A DNA stretch of 34,149 nucleotides from an uncultured Marvinbryantia sp. (GCA_947630735.1 CANRIR010000023.1:1-34149), one strand, 5' to 3'. Counted from the stretch's first letter, positions 23,528 through 32,604 are shown. Notes: generated by a model not told the origin, from the letters alone. Numbers and translations: made by a program.

Positions 23528-23558
23528 GGGGTCCGGTCTTTGGACCGGGCCCCGTTTT
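23528..23558 (+). terminator. Terminator or attenuator between gap and pgk
   Basis: GGGGTCCGGTC at 23528-23538 pairs with GACCGGGCCCC at 23543-23553 (one G-T pair) around four bases, followed by GTTTT. It probably sets a high gap to pgk ratio, since no separate pgk promoter was recognised. Confidence 0.8.
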
Positions 23559-23602
23559 CCTATGTTGCAGGAGATCATGAATGTTATAAGGAGGTTTTAG
23601 TC

Positions 23603-24811
23603 ATGGGACTGAACAAGAAATCTGTTGACGATATTAACGTAAAGGGTCAGAAGGTTCTGGTCCGCTGCGATTTCAACGTGCCGTTAAAGGACGGCAAGAT
23701 CACGGATGAAAACCGTCTGGTGGCGGCTCTGCCCACCATCAAGAAGCTGATCAATGACGGCGGCAAGATCATCCTCTGCTCTCATTTGGGCAAGCCGAAG
23801 GGAGAGCCGAAGCCCGAGCTTTCTCTGGCACCTGTGGCGGCCCGCCTTTCCGAGCTGCTCGGCCAGGAAGTGAAGTTTGCGGCGGATCCGGAAGTGGTTG
23901 GCCCGAACGCAAAGGCAGCCGTGGAGGCCATGAAGGACGGCGATGTGATCCTTCTGGAGAACACCCGCTACCGCGCGGAGGAGACCAAGAACGGCGAGGC
24001 GTTCAGCAAAGAGCTGGCTTCCCTGGCGGATGTGTTTGTGAACGACGCGTTCGGCACCGCGCACAGGGCGCACTGCTCCAACGTGGGCGTGACAGAGTAT
24101 GTGAAGACCTCCGTGGTTGGCTACCTGATGCAGAAAGAGATCGATTTCCTGGGCAACGCCGTGGAGAACCCGGTAAGACCCTTTGTGGCGATCCTGGGCG
24201 GCGCGAAGGTGGCGGACAAGCTGAACGTCATCTCCAACCTGCTGGAGAAATGCGATACCCTGATCATCGGCGGCGGCATGGCCTACACCTTCCTGAAGGC
24301 CAAGGGCCTCGAGGTGGGCACCTCCCTGGTGGACGATGAGAAGATCAATTACTGCAAAGAAATGATGGCAAAGGCCGAGAAGCTTGGCAAGACCATGCTC
24401 CTTCCGGTGGACACCACCATTGCGGCGTCCTTCCCGGATCCCATCGACGCCCCGATCGAGGTTTCCGTGGTTTCTTCCGACGCCATCCCGGCCGACAGGA
24501 TGGGTCTGGATATCGGCACCGAGACCGCGAAGCTCTACGCGGACGCGGTAAAGAGCGCGAAGACGGTTGTGTGGAACGGCCCGATGGGCGTGTTTGAGAA
24601 CCCCATCCTTGCGAAGGGCACCATCGCGGTTGCGAAATCCCTGGCGGAAACCGACGCAACCACCATCATCGGCGGCGGCGATTCCGCGGCTGCGGTCAAC
24701 CAGCTGGGATTCGGCGATAAGATGAGCCACATTTCTACGGGCGGCGGCGCTTCCCTGGAGTTCCTGGAAGGCAAGGAGCTGCCGGGCGTGGCTGCGGCAA
24801 ACGACAAATAA
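23603..24811 (+). CDS. pgk: Phosphoglycerate kinase
   Basis: Makes ATP from 1,3-bisphosphoglycerate. The 402-residue product is near the usual 395-400 length, with [19 protein letters not shown] at the start (substrate loop), CSHLGKPKG near 64, [32 protein letters not shown] near 115-150, and the nucleotide motif [13 protein letters not shown] with the closing [19 protein letters not shown]. The ATG at 23603 follows GGAGG by 8 bases; an earlier start at 23540 would include the terminator. tpiA follows after 83 bases that contain a 20-bp palindrome. Confidence 0.98.
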   Translation: MGLNKKSVDDINVKGQKVLVRCDFNVPLKDGKITDENRLVAALPTIKKLINDGGKIILCSHLGKPKGEPKPELSLAPVAARLSELLGQEVKFAADPEVVGPNAKAAVEAMKDGDVILLENTRYRAEETKNGEAFSKELASLADVFVNDAFGTAHRAHCSNVGVTEYVKTSVVGYLMQKEIDFLGNAVENPVRPFVAILGGAKVADKLNVISNLLEKCDTLIIGGGMAYTFLKAKGLEVGTSLVDDEKINYCKEMMAKAEKLGKTMLLPVDTTIAASFPDPIDAPIEVSVVSSDAIPADRMGLDIGTETAKLYADAVKSAKTVVWNGPMGVFENPILAKGTIAVAKSLAETDATTIIGGGDSAAAVNQLGFGDKMSHISTGGGASLEFLEGKELPGVAAANDK

Positions 24812-24831
24812 GATACGGCGCGGGAAAGATC

Positions 24832-24851
24832 ACAGCGCAGATCTGCGCTGT
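24832..24851. repeat. Perfect 20-bp palindrome between pgk and tpiA
   Basis: Two 10-base arms, ACAGCGCAGA and TCTGCGCTGT, meet without a loop, and CGCGG/CCGCG extends the pairing outside. No T-run follows. It could be an mRNA-processing or stability stem. Confidence 0.75.
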
Positions 24852-24894
24852 CCGCGAAAAACGGTATGCGATAGAAGGAAAAGGAGAGCAAGAC

Positions 24895-25644
24895 ATGGCA
24901 AGAAAGAAAATCATCGCCGGCAACTGGAAAATGAACATGACGCCGACGGAAGCGGTAAAACTGGTGGAGACCTTAAAGCCGCTGGTAAAGAACGATGAGG
25001 CGGACGTGGTGTTCTGCGTTCCGGCCATCGACATCATCCCGGTAGTGGAGGCCGCGAAGGGCTCCAACATCCAGGTGGGTGCGGAGAATATGTATTTTGA
25101 GGAGAAGGGAGCCTTCACGGGCGAGATCTCCCCGAACATGCTGACGGACGCCGGCGTGAAATATGTGGTCCTGGGCCACTCCGAGAGGCGCGAGTATTTC
25201 GCGGAGACCTCCGAGTCCGTTAACAAGAAGATGCTCAAGGCGTTTGAGCACGGCATCACGCCGATCATGTGCTGCGGCGAGTCTCTGGAGCAGAGAGAGC
25301 AGGGCATTACCATGGACTGGATCCGCCAGCAGGTAAAGGTGGGCTTCCTGAACGTGACCGCGGAGCAGGCCAAGACGGCTGTCATCGCCTATGAGCCCAT
25401 CTGGGCCATCGGCACCGGCAAGACTGCTACCACCGAGCAGGCGCAGGAAGTCTGCAAGGGCATCCGCGACTGCATCGCGGAGATCTACGACACGGACACC
25501 GCGGCGGCGATCCGCATCCAGTACGGCGGCTCCGTAAACGCGAAGACCGCTCCAGATCTGTTCGCGCAGCCGGACATCGACGGCGGCCTGGTGGGCGGCG
25601 CTTCCCTGAAGGAAGAGTTCGGTCAGATCGTGAATTACAAATAA
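24895..25644 (+). CDS. tpiA: Triosephosphate isomerase
   Basis: Interconverts dihydroxyacetone phosphate and glyceraldehyde-3-phosphate. The 249-residue TIM barrel keeps its catalytic residues: Lys12 (GNWKMN), His95 (LGHSERRE) and Glu167 ([11 protein letters not shown]), plus the phosphate-binding YGGSVN and GGLVGGASL motifs near the end. AAGGAGAG lies before the ATG at 24895. It closes the gap-pgk-tpiA set; a terminator lies downstream. Phosphoglycerate mutase and enolase, which often follow in Clostridia, are not here. Confidence 0.98.
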   Translation: MARKKIIAGNWKMNMTPTEAVKLVETLKPLVKNDEADVVFCVPAIDIIPVVEAAKGSNIQVGAENMYFEEKGAFTGEISPNMLTDAGVKYVVLGHSERREYFAETSESVNKKMLKAFEHGITPIMCCGESLEQREQGITMDWIRQQVKVGFLNVTAEQAKTAVIAYEPIWAIGTGKTATTEQAQEVCKGIRDCIAEIYDTDTAAAIRIQYGGSVNAKTAPDLFAQPDIDGGLVGGASLKEEFGQIVNYK

Positions 25645-25686
25645 TTCTTTTTCCTGTGCGGGAAAGCACAAAACAGGAGTTTTAAG

Positions 25687-25738
25687 AGAAGGCGGTTTCC
25701 CCCCTGTCAGTTCCTGACAGCCGGACCGTCTTCTTTTT
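25687..25738 (+). terminator. Intrinsic terminator after tpiA
   Basis: AGAAGGCGGT near 25687-25696 pairs with ACCGTCTTCT near 25725-25734, enclosing a CTGTCAG-ttc-CTGACAG hairpin and followed by a T-run. Confidence 0.8.
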
Positions 25739-25748
25739 CATCTCCCCA

Positions 25749-25777
25749 TTGCATTCGCGCACGAATTGTAGTATGCT
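25749..25777 (+). promoter_or_regulatory. Promoter for the MATE transporter gene
   Basis: TTGCAT at 25749-25754 and TATGCT at 25772-25777 with a 17-bp spacer, about 50 bp before the start codon. Confidence 0.6.
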
Positions 25778-25825
25778 CTTTAGGCAAAGAAATTTTACCG
25801 CAGGATTCCAAAGGAGGAATTATCT

Positions 25826-27178
25826 ATGCCAAAGGCAAAAAGCGCCGCGCATCAGATCACGGAGGGCGTGATCTGGAAACAGCTTCTTGCTTTTTTCTTT
25901 CCCATTTTGCTGGGCACGTTTTTTCAGCAGCTCTACAATACGGTGGACATGGTCATTGTGGGCCGGTTTGTGGGAAAGGAGGCCCTGGCCTGTGTGGGAG
26001 GTTCCTCCGGACAGACGGTCAACCTGGTGGTGGGCTTCTTTACCGGGCTTTCCGCCGGGGCGGGGGTTGTGGTCTCCCAGTTTTACGGGGCGAACGATGC
26101 AAAAAACCTGAACGATTCCCTGCACACCGCCTATGCCTTTTCCCTGGCGGGCGGCCTTGCGTTTACCGTGCTGGGAATCTTTCTCGCACCCGCCATGCTG
26201 CGCCTCATGAACACGCCCGAGGAGCTGATGGCAGGCTCCGCGCTCTATCTGCGGATCTATTTTGCCAGCATTACCTTCGTGTTTATCTATAACATCGGAT
26301 CCGGCATTCTGCGCGCCCTGGGCGATTCCAGAAGGCCGCTGTATTATCTGATCATCTGCTGCCTGCTGAACATTGTGATGGACCTTGTGATGGTGGTGGT
26401 GCTGAAGCTGGGCGTGGGCGGCGTAGCCATCGCCACAGCCATCTCCCAGGTGTTCAGCGCGTTCCTGGTCACGAGGGCGCTGGTAAAATCGGACGACATT
26501 TACAAGTTGGAGCTCAGAAAAATATCCATCCAGAAACGGAACCTGAGATCGCAGCTGCTCATCGGACTTCCGGGAGGATTTCAATCCGTGATGTACAGCC
26601 TCTCCAATATCATCATCCAGACGGCCATCAACGGGTTTGGCACGGACGCCACGGCGGCCTGGGCGGCGGAGGGCAAACTGGACTCCGTCTTCTGGATGAT
26701 CAACGGGGCGTTCGGCATCTCCATTACCACTTTTATCGGGCAGAATTACGGCGCAGGGCGGTATGACAGGATGCGCCAGGGCACCTGGATCTGCCTGGGC
26801 ATGCACCAGGTCTTTTCCGTGCTGATCAGCGTGCTGCTCTTTGTGTTCCGCGCGCCGCTCTTCGGCATCTTTACGCAGGACGCGGACGTGGTGCGGATCG
26901 GGAGCAGCCTGATGGGTGTGATCGCGCCGTGCTATTTTGTGTTCAGCTTTATTGAGATATTTTCCGGCGCGCTGCGCGCGGTGGGCGACGTGATGATCCC
27001 CATGCTGCTGACCATGTTCGGCGTCTGCCTGTTCCGCATTGTGTGGATCTTTGCGGTGGTGCCTCTCAGGCCGTCGCTTGTGACCATCGTGCTGAACTAT
27101 CCGGTCTCCTGGATCTGCACGGCGGTCTTGTTTGTGATCTATTTTATGAAAAAATCAAAAAGGTGGAGAGTAGTATGA
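25826..27178 (+). CDS. MATE-family efflux transporter
   Basis: A 450-residue membrane protein with about 12 predicted spans in two similar halves, as in MATE cation-coupled exporters. Seen: WKQLLAFFFPILLGTFFQQLYNTVDMVIVGRFVGKEALACVGGSS-type N-terminal block (residues 14-58), FIYNIGSGILRALGDSRRPLYYL near 153, and a second-half FGTDATAAWAAEGKLDS segment near 270. Substrates are unknown; drug or metabolite export is the family role. AAAGGAGG lies 8 bases before the ATG. Its stop overlaps the start of the hydrolase gene, so the two are coupled. Not a polysaccharide flippase: the sequence is MATE rather than MVF in type. Confidence 0.92.
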   Translation: MPKAKSAAHQITEGVIWKQLLAFFFPILLGTFFQQLYNTVDMVIVGRFVGKEALACVGGSSGQTVNLVVGFFTGLSAGAGVVVSQFYGANDAKNLNDSLHTAYAFSLAGGLAFTVLGIFLAPAMLRLMNTPEELMAGSALYLRIYFASITFVFIYNIGSGILRALGDSRRPLYYLIICCLLNIVMDLVMVVVLKLGVGGVAIATAISQVFSAFLVTRALVKSDDIYKLELRKISIQKRNLRSQLLIGLPGGFQSVMYSLSNIIIQTAINGFGTDATAAWAAEGKLDSVFWMINGAFGISITTFIGQNYGAGRYDRMRQGTWICLGMHQVFSVLISVLLFVFRAPLFGIFTQDADVVRIGSSLMGVIAPCYFVFSFIEIFSGALRAVGDVMIPMLLTMFGVCLFRIVWIFAVVPLRPSLVTIVLNYPVSWICTAVLFVIYFMKKSKRWRVV

Positions 27179-27960
27179 GTGATCGCGCCACGCCGGCTAA
27201 GCCGGTGACGATCCCGCGCGAGGGCGGGCAGATTTACGGGGAGATGTATCTTCCGAAAGCGGAGGGGAAACGCCCCGCCGTCATCATGAGCCACGGCTAC
27301 AACGGCTCTTATCAGGACTACGCGGAGGAGGGGCGGACGTTCGCGTCTCACGGATTTGTGGCTGTCGCCTACGATTTCTGCGGCGGCACGCCGCGCTCAA
27401 AGAGCAGCGGAAAGACGGTGGATATGACCATCGGCACCGAGCGGGACGACCTGCTGGCGGTGCTCTCCTATGTGCAGTCCCTGGAATATGTGGACCGGGA
27501 GCGCATCTTTTTGCTGGGCGCGAGCCAGGGCGGGTTTGTGAGTGCGCTGGCGGCGGCCGCGCGCCCGGAAGAGATCCGCGGGCTTGCCATGTATTTTCCG
27601 GCGCTCTGCATTCCCCACGACTGGACCAAACGGCTGCCGGATCGGGAGGCGATCCCGGAGGAGATGGAGTTTTGGGGCATGACCCTGGGCAGGGGCTTTT
27701 TCCTGTCGGTGCACGGGATGGACGTGTTTCAGGAGATCTCAAGATATACCGGGGGCGTGCTGATCATCCACGGCGACCGGGACGAGATCGTGCCGCTGTC
27801 CTATTCGGAGCGCGCAAAAGAAGCTTATGAGAACGCCGAACTGGCGGTATTTCCGGGGGAGGGGCACGGGTTCAGCCCAAAAAAGCGGACGGAGGCGATC
27901 CGCCTGGCCCTTAAGTTCATGCAGGATCGGTGCGGAGACGGCGCGGCGGCAGGAGTGTGA
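27175..27960 (+). CDS. Alpha/beta hydrolase (peptidase S9/dienelactone hydrolase type)
   Basis: A 261-residue cytosolic hydrolase. The triad is visible: nucleophile Ser in LLGASQGGFVSALAA near residue 123, Asp in HGDRDEIVPLSY near 204, and His in GEGHGFSPKK near 228; an oxyanion-hole HGYNGS lies near 40. No signal peptide is present. Relatives cut esters or short peptides; the substrate is unknown. GGTGGAGAG precedes the ATG at 27175, which overlaps the MATE stop (ATGA). The DUF3237 gene starts 5 bases downstream, suggesting a three-gene set that makes or exports some small compound. Confidence 0.88.
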   Translation: MSDRATPAKPVTIPREGGQIYGEMYLPKAEGKRPAVIMSHGYNGSYQDYAEEGRTFASHGFVAVAYDFCGGTPRSKSSGKTVDMTIGTERDDLLAVLSYVQSLEYVDRERIFLLGASQGGFVSALAAAARPEEIRGLAMYFPALCIPHDWTKRLPDREAIPEEMEFWGMTLGRGFFLSVHGMDVFQEISRYTGGVLIIHGDRDEIVPLSYSERAKEAYENAELAVFPGEGHGFSPKKRTEAIRLALKFMQDRCGDGAAAGV

Positions 27961-27964
27961 AAAA

Positions 27965-28357
27965 ATGGAAGAGATCCTGACGGTGCACGTGACCATAGAC
28001 GGGGCAATGGACGTAAAAGGGCAGAAGAGCAGCGTGTGCATGGTGTCCTTTTCCGGCACGGCGGACGGGCCGTACTTTTCGGGGACCATCCTGCCGGGCG
28101 GCGTGGACACCCAGACATACGCGCCGGGAAGGCTGGGGAGGCTCTCGGCCCGGTACATGCTGGAGGGCACGGACGACGCCCGGAAACCGTGCAGGCTGTT
28201 TATTGAGAACAACGGGGAAGATACGAAGGACGGGATGCGCACCCGCCCCGTGATCGTGACGGACAGCGTCTCCCTCTCCTGGATGGAGGAGGCGAAGCTG
28301 CAGGGCACGGTGGAGGGAACCGCGGAGGGCGTCTGCATCCACATATTCCGGGACTGA
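27965..28357 (+). CDS. DUF3237-family protein
   Basis: A 130-residue protein that fits the DUF3237 pattern: a central GPYFSGTILPGGVDTQTY block near residue 36, a LSARYMLEGTDD strand near 62, NNGEDTKDGMRTRP near 80 and a final aromatic-acidic strand pair. The fold is a small beta-barrel in relatives, and no enzymatic role is firmly known. It is the last gene of the MATE-hydrolase set, 4 bases after the hydrolase stop. AGGAG precedes the ATG at 27965. A terminator follows. Confidence 0.72.
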   Translation: MEEILTVHVTIDGAMDVKGQKSSVCMVSFSGTADGPYFSGTILPGGVDTQTYAPGRLGRLSARYMLEGTDDARKPCRLFIENNGEDTKDGMRTRPVIVTDSVSLSWMEEAKLQGTVEGTAEGVCIHIFRD

Positions 28358-28365
28358 TCCGTCAG

Positions 28366-28423
28366 AAAAATTGGGGATGAAGGGAATATAATTTGTATTT
28401 TAAATTGACATCCCCATTTTTTT
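28366..28423 (+). terminator. Terminator after the DUF3237 gene
   Basis: GGGGATG at 28373-28379 pairs with CATCCCC at 28409-28415, with A-T pairs outside and seven T following. The loop is long (29 bases) and very AT-rich. Confidence 0.75.
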
Positions 28424-28447
28424 CTGTGTAAAAAAAGGCTGTTTGCA

Positions 28448-28476
28448 TTGATTTCCCTTATAAAAGTCGGTATAAT
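28448..28476 (+). promoter_or_regulatory. Promoter for the amino acid ABC transporter operon
   Basis: TTGATT at 28448-28453 and a consensus TATAAT at 28471-28476 with a 17-bp spacer, giving a leader of about 70 bases. Confidence 0.85.
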
Positions 28477-28553
28477 GTCTGAAAAGGACAAAGCCGGAAA
28501 CATGGGGCTTTGCCCAAAAGTATCAGAAAATACAATGGAGGATGAGGAAGATT

Positions 28554-29393
28554 ATGAAAAAGACAATGATGAAAGCGGCAGCAGGCTGTGCGATGACAAT
28601 GGCGCTTGCGCTCGGAGCGGCGACGGCGGCGAATGCGGAAGAAGGAAAGGTTCTGCGCGTGGCCATGGAGTGCGGATACGCGCCCTACAACTGGACGCAG
28701 CCGGACGATTCCAACGGCGCGGTTCCCATCGCGGACAGCCCGGATTACGCATACGGCTACGACGTGATGATGGCAAAGCACATCTGCGAGGAGCTCGGCT
28801 ACGATCTGGAGATCGTGAAGCTGGACTGGGATTCCCTGGTGCCGGCGGTGCAGTCCGGAACCGTTGACTGCGTGATCGCGGGCCAGTCCATCACGTCCGA
28901 GCGCCTGGAGATGGTAGATTTCTCCGAGCCCTATTACTATGCGTCCATCATCACGCTGGTAAAGGCGGACGGGGACTACGCGGACGCCAAGGGCGTTTCG
29001 GATCTTTCCGGGGCAACCTGCACGTCCCAGCTGAATACGGTGTGGTATGACGTCTGCCTTCCGCAGATCCCGGATGCGAACATCCTGCCGGCCCAGGAGT
29101 CTGCGCCGGCCATGCTGGTCGCCCTGAACAACAACGCCTGCGATCTGGTGGTTACCGACATGCCCACCGGCATGGCCGCCTGCGTGGCGTACCCGGATTT
29201 CAAGCTGCTTGACTTCACCGGCTCGGACGACGACTTCGAGGTTTCCGAGGAGGAGATCAACATCGGCATTTCCATGAAGAAGGGCAACACAGAGCTGAAG
29301 GAGGCCATCGACAGCGTGCTGTCCAAGATGACGGTGGACGACTATACGGCGATGATGGATGAGGCCATCTCTGTGCAGCCGCTCTCTGAATAA
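28554..29393 (+). CDS. Polar amino acid ABC transporter substrate-binding protein
   Basis: The extracytoplasmic binding protein of an amino acid importer (SBP family 3). The 279-residue product has a signal peptide ending near TAANA, then the family's VAMECGYAPYNW entry near residue 37, GYDVMMAKHICEELGYDLEIV, and the IAGQSITSERLEMVDFSEPYYY signature near 108-129. A cysteine at 12 sits too close to the N-terminus to be a standard lipobox, so secretion or anchoring is uncertain. I favour the ATG at 28554, 6 bases after GAGGAAG; the ATG at 28542 directly abuts GGAGG. The ligand cannot be told. It leads a complete three-gene transporter operon. Confidence 0.93.
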   Translation: MKKTMMKAAAGCAMTMALALGAATAANAEEGKVLRVAMECGYAPYNWTQPDDSNGAVPIADSPDYAYGYDVMMAKHICEELGYDLEIVKLDWDSLVPAVQSGTVDCVIAGQSITSERLEMVDFSEPYYYASIITLVKADGDYADAKGVSDLSGATCTSQLNTVWYDVCLPQIPDANILPAQESAPAMLVALNNNACDLVVTDMPTGMAACVAYPDFKLLDFTGSDDDFEVSEEEINIGISMKKGNTELKEAIDSVLSKMTVDDYTAMMDEAISVQPLSE

Positions 29394-29414
29394 TACGATT
29401 CGCAGGAGGAACTT

Positions 29415-30206
29415 ATGCCTTCCACATTTTTTGGCAGAATTGCATATCTGATCGAACTGTACGGCCCCTCGTTTTTGCGCGGGGCCTGGTACAGTTTAGT
29501 GATCGCGATCGTGGGCACGTTTATAGGCTGCGTGATCGGGCTGGTCGTGGGCATCATCAAGACCATTCCCGTCAGCAAAAAGGATTCCACGGTAAAGCGG
29601 GTCGTCCTGGCCGTCGTCAAGGCGGTTCTGGGAGCCTACGTGGAGGTGTTCCGCGGAACGCCCATGATGGCGCAGGCCATGATGATCTACTACGGGGCGG
29701 CGGCCCTGTTCCACTATAACATGTCCATGTGGTTCGCGGCGTTTTTCATCGTGTCGATCAACACGGGCGCGTACATGGCGGAGACGGTTCGCGGCGGGAT
29801 CATTTCCATAGATCCCGGACAGACCGAGGGCGCAATGGCCATAGGCATGACGCATTTCCAGACCATGACCAGCGTCATCATGCCGCAGGCGCTGCGCAAC
29901 ATCATGCCGCAGATCGGCAACAACCTGATCATCAACATCAAGGACACCTGCGTGCTCTCCACCATCGGCGTTGTGGAGCTGTTCTACGCCACCAAGAGCG
30001 TCGCGGGCGCTCTGTACACCTATTTCGAGGCGTTTACCATCGCCATGGTCATCTATTTCGTGATGACCTTTGCGTGCTCCAGACTGCTCCGGCTTTTAGA
30101 GAACAAGATGGACGGGCCGGACAACTATGATCTGGCGACTACGGATACCTTAACGCACACCAGCGGCATGTATCCTTTCAAAAAGAGGAGGGCCGAACAT
30201 GAGTGA
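29415..30206 (+). CDS. Amino acid ABC transporter permease
   Basis: A 263-residue HisM-type permease with about five membrane spans. It has the typical [19 protein letters not shown] segment near residue 76 and the EAA loop [23 protein letters not shown] near residue 136 that docks to the ATPase. A single permease gene implies a homodimer. CAGGAGGAACTT precedes the ATG at 29415. The final 8 bases overlap the ATPase gene, so their translation is coupled. Confidence 0.95.
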   Translation: MPSTFFGRIAYLIELYGPSFLRGAWYSLVIAIVGTFIGCVIGLVVGIIKTIPVSKKDSTVKRVVLAVVKAVLGAYVEVFRGTPMMAQAMMIYYGAAALFHYNMSMWFAAFFIVSINTGAYMAETVRGGIISIDPGQTEGAMAIGMTHFQTMTSVIMPQALRNIMPQIGNNLIINIKDTCVLSTIGVVELFYATKSVAGALYTYFEAFTIAMVIYFVMTFACSRLLRLLENKMDGPDNYDLATTDTLTHTSGMYPFKKRRAEHE

Positions 30207-30939
30207 AGCGATCATCCAGGTAAACCATTTGAGCAAGGTGTTCGGAAAAAACACCGTGTTAAAGGACATCGATTTTGAGGTGCACCCGCAGGACGTTACC
30301 AGCATCATCGGGCCTTCCGGGTCCGGGAAATCCACCCTGCTGCGCTGCATCAACCTGCTGGAGGAGCCCACGGGCGGCTCGATCCTCTACCACGGCACAG
30401 ATATTACGGACCGGGGAGTGGATGTGCCCGCGTACCGCTCCAAGGTGGGCATGGTGTTCCAGAATTTTAACCTGTTCAACAACCACACGGTTCTGGGAAA
30501 CTGTATGGTGGGACAGATGAAGGTCTTAAAAAAGAGCAAAGAGGAAGCGCGCAAAAAGGCGCTGTTCTATCTGGAAAAGGTGGGCATGGCGGAGTACATC
30601 AACGCCAAGCCGCGCCAGATATCCGGCGGACAGAAGCAGCGTGTGGCCATCGCCCGCGCGCTCGCCATGGAGCCGGAAGTGCTGCTGTTCGACGAGCCCA
30701 CGTCCGCGCTGGATCCCCAGATGGTGGGGGAGGTGCTGGAGGTTATGCGCCAGCTTGTGAAAGACGGGCTGACCATGATCATTGTGACGCATGAGATGGC
30801 GTTCGCGAAGGACGTGTCCAGGCGGGTCATCTTTATGCGGGACGGCGTCATCCAGGAGGAGGGCACGCCCCAGCAGATCTTTGACCATCCGGTCAACGAC
30901 ATGACAAAAGAGTTTCTCGGCCGGTTCCGCCGGGAATAA
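30199..30939 (+). CDS. Amino acid ABC transporter ATP-binding protein
   Basis: A 246-residue GlnQ-type ATPase that powers the importer. All motifs are intact: Walker [10 protein letters not shown] near residue 36, the Q-loop [13 protein letters not shown] near 83, the signature [16 protein letters not shown] near 139, Walker [14 protein letters not shown] near 160, and the switch His in [12 protein letters not shown] near 195. The start overlaps the permease end by 8 bases and has AAAGAGGAGGG before it. A terminator with a dispersed palindrome follows. Confidence 0.96.
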   Translation: MSEAIIQVNHLSKVFGKNTVLKDIDFEVHPQDVTSIIGPSGSGKSTLLRCINLLEEPTGGSILYHGTDITDRGVDVPAYRSKVGMVFQNFNLFNNHTVLGNCMVGQMKVLKKSKEEARKKALFYLEKVGMAEYINAKPRQISGGQKQRVAIARALAMEPEVLLFDEPTSALDPQMVGEVLEVMRQLVKDGLTMIIVTHEMAFAKDVSRRVIFMRDGVIQEEGTPQQIFDHPVNDMTKEFLGRFRRE

Positions 30940-30963
30940 GGAACCGCTGCCGAAAAGAAACAG

Positions 30964-31027
30964 AAGGGGGCTGCTGCAGAATACCTGGCGATCCGGGCCG
31001 GATATCTTTTGCGGCATCCCCCTTTTT
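30964..31027 (+). terminator. Terminator of the amino acid transporter operon
   Basis: AAGGGGG at 30964-30970 pairs with CCCCCTT from 31018, with inner GCTGC/GCGGC pairing, then a T-run to 31027. Confidence 0.75.
30966..31022 (+). repeat. Dispersed palindromic repeat, copy B
   Basis: This unit shares CTGCTGCA at one end and GCCGG-A-TATCTTTTGCGGC at the other with the minus-strand reading of 15666-15722. Here the outer GGGGG/CCCCC stem is followed by five T, so the element has become the terminator of the ABC transporter operon. Confidence 0.65.
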
Positions 31028-31165
31028 CATGGGTATCGCCTGATGCGCGGGCTGCACATTGCCGCGAAGAACGGCGCTGCCCCGGTCTTTTTCCATGGGT
31101 TTTTCTTCATGCGCGGGTTTTCCGGAAACCGGTTTTGTTTTATAGAGGTTTTCTTTTACAAGGGC

Positions 31166-32164
31166 TTATTTGACAGCCGCCTCCGCAAACGAGGTGTCCA
31201 CCAGGTCCTCGTAGGGCGCGCGCTGCTCCAGCTCGCCGGCGCTCTCCAGAATATCCTGCAGAAGTTCAAAGCTCTCTTTCTCAAACACCAGATTCTCCTT
31301 CCAGGTGTCCTGCTTCGCGTAGCGGTCCACGATGGTAGTGATGGTGGCGAGGTCGCTGTCCGGGAACTGCGGGGCGATGGTCGCGGCGATCTCCTCCGCG
31401 GTGTGGCTGTTCACATAGTCCATCCCCTTTTGCATGGCGTTCGTGAAGCCCTGGATGATGTCCGGGTGCTCCTCGATATAGCTGGACTTTGCGCTGTATG
31501 AGGTGTAGGGCACATAGCCCGAGTCCACGCCCAGGGACGCCACCACAAAACCCGCGCCCTCCTGCTCCAGGGCGGTTGCGGAGGGCTCAAATTCCACGGT
31601 AAATTCCCCCTGCCCGCCGGAGAACGCGGCGGCCGTGGAGCCAAAGTCGATGCTCTGGTCGATGGTAAGATCCGTCTGCGGGTCGATGCCGTTCTGCTTC
31701 AGGATGTACTCAAACACCATCTCCGGCATGCCGCCTTTCCTGCCGCCCAGCACGTTTTTGCCGATCAGGTCGGACCACTGGAAATCCGGCATTTCCTCGC
31801 GCGCCACCAGAAAGTTTCCGGCGCGCTGCGTGAGCTGCGCAAAGTTTACCACATAATCCTGCGCGCCCTGGTTGTAGGCGTAGACGGTGGACTCACACCC
31901 CATAAAGCCGATCTCGGCCTCCCCGGAGAGCACGGCGGTCATTACCTTGTCGGCGCCGAAGCCGGTGACGATCTGCAGGTCGATGCCTTCCTCCGCAAAA
32001 TAGCCCAGCTCGTACGCGGCGTACTGCGGCGCGTAAAAAATAGAATGTGCCACCTCGTTTAAGGTGACGGTTTCCGGTTTGTCCTCCTTGGCGCACACCG
32101 GCGCGGCCGCGCAGGCCAGCACAAGGCCGGTGCACAGCAGAGAGATCCATTTTTGCTTTTTCAT
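31166..32164 (-). CDS. Orphan NMT1/SsuA-type ABC transporter substrate-binding protein
   Basis: A 332-residue exported binding protein of the NMT1/THI5-like group that serves sulfonate, nitrate, taurine or thiamine-precursor importers. Seen: a signal peptide with a possible lipobox ending in Cys18 (VLAC), then VTLNEVAHSIFYAPQYAAYELGYFAEEGIDLQIV near residue 33, GADKVMTAVLSGEAEIGFMG near 70, and a helical C-terminal lobe. The ligand cannot be inferred. No permease or ATPase gene lies beside it on the minus strand, so it must use components encoded elsewhere. GGAG lies 8 bases before the ATG at 32164. Confidence 0.88.
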   Translation of the reverse strand: MKKQKWISLLCTGLVLACAAAPVCAKEDKPETVTLNEVAHSIFYAPQYAAYELGYFAEEGIDLQIVTGFGADKVMTAVLSGEAEIGFMGCESTVYAYNQGAQDYVVNFAQLTQRAGNFLVAREEMPDFQWSDLIGKNVLGGRKGGMPEMVFEYILKQNGIDPQTDLTIDQSIDFGSTAAAFSGGQGEFTVEFEPSATALEQEGAGFVVASLGVDSGYVPYTSYSAKSSYIEEHPDIIQGFTNAMQKGMDYVNSHTAEEIAATIAPQFPDSDLATITTIVDRYAKQDTWKENLVFEKESFELLQDILESAGELEQRAPYEDLVDTSFAEAAVK

Positions 32165-32280
32165 AGTTCACTCCGTAAAATTTGTTCGTCAGAGTTACTA
32201 TATGCGGCACAGCCGGAAAGGAAACCATGATCTGAAGAGGGAGAGAGCTTCGTTTCCGGAAAAAAACAAAAAAAATAAAA

Positions 32281-32316
32281 TTGGTGGTTCCCTAAATGAG
32301 ATTTTTATAGTATAAT
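32281..32316 (+). promoter_or_regulatory. Possible promoter for tRNA-Ala
   Basis: TATAAT at 32311-32316, overlapping a TATAGT at 32306, stands about 41 bp before the tRNA. TTGGTG at 32281 is a possible -35, with a long 19-bp spacer to TATAGT. An A-rich tract just upstream could act as an UP element. Confidence 0.4.
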
Positions 32317-32356
32317 ACCTTTTGCAGGACTGCAAACTGCATATAAAAAACGATTT

Positions 32357-32429
32357 GGGGCATTGGCGCAGCTGGGAGCGCGCCACACTGGCAGTGTGGA
32401 GGTCACGGGTTCGAATCCCGTATGCTCCA
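32357..32429 (+). tRNA. tRNA-Ala (anticodon GGC)
   Basis: A 73-base cloverleaf: acceptor GGGGCAT/ATGCTCC containing the G3-U70 pair that marks alanine tRNAs, D arm GCGC/GCGC, anticodon stem CCACA/TGTGG with loop CTGGCAG, and T arm ACGGG-TTCGAAT-CCCGT. CCA is not encoded. It decodes GCC and GCU. Confidence 0.97.
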
Positions 32430-32492
32430 TTTTTTGAGATAAGGAGGGATCCGACGAAGTCGGGAGGATTCCTTACCTCCTGCGCAGACGTT

Positions 32493-32513
32493 TCCGAACG
32501 GAGTTCGGATTTT
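32493..32513 (+). terminator. Terminator-like hairpin after tRNA-Ala
   Basis: TCCGAAC at 32493-32499 and GTTCGGA at 32503-32509 pair perfectly around GGA, followed by four T. Confidence 0.6.
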
Positions 32514-32571
32514 AATGCGTCAGCTCAAATATAGTTTGATCTAATAGAAAAGCAACATCGCGGAATGACTA

Positions 32572-32604
32572 CCTCAGACATGAATTATCTGGGGCTTTTT
32601 TTTC
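32572..32604 (+). terminator. Strong intrinsic terminator
   Basis: CCTCAGA at 32572-32578 pairs with TCTGGGG at 32588-32594 (one G-T pair), followed by C and nine T. It ends rightward transcription before the convergent FtsW-like gene. Confidence 0.75.

Noticed and set aside
32322-32534. A 70-codon frame containing WRSRVRIPYAP
   Set aside because: It is a translation through tRNA-Ala, a known kind of false gene.
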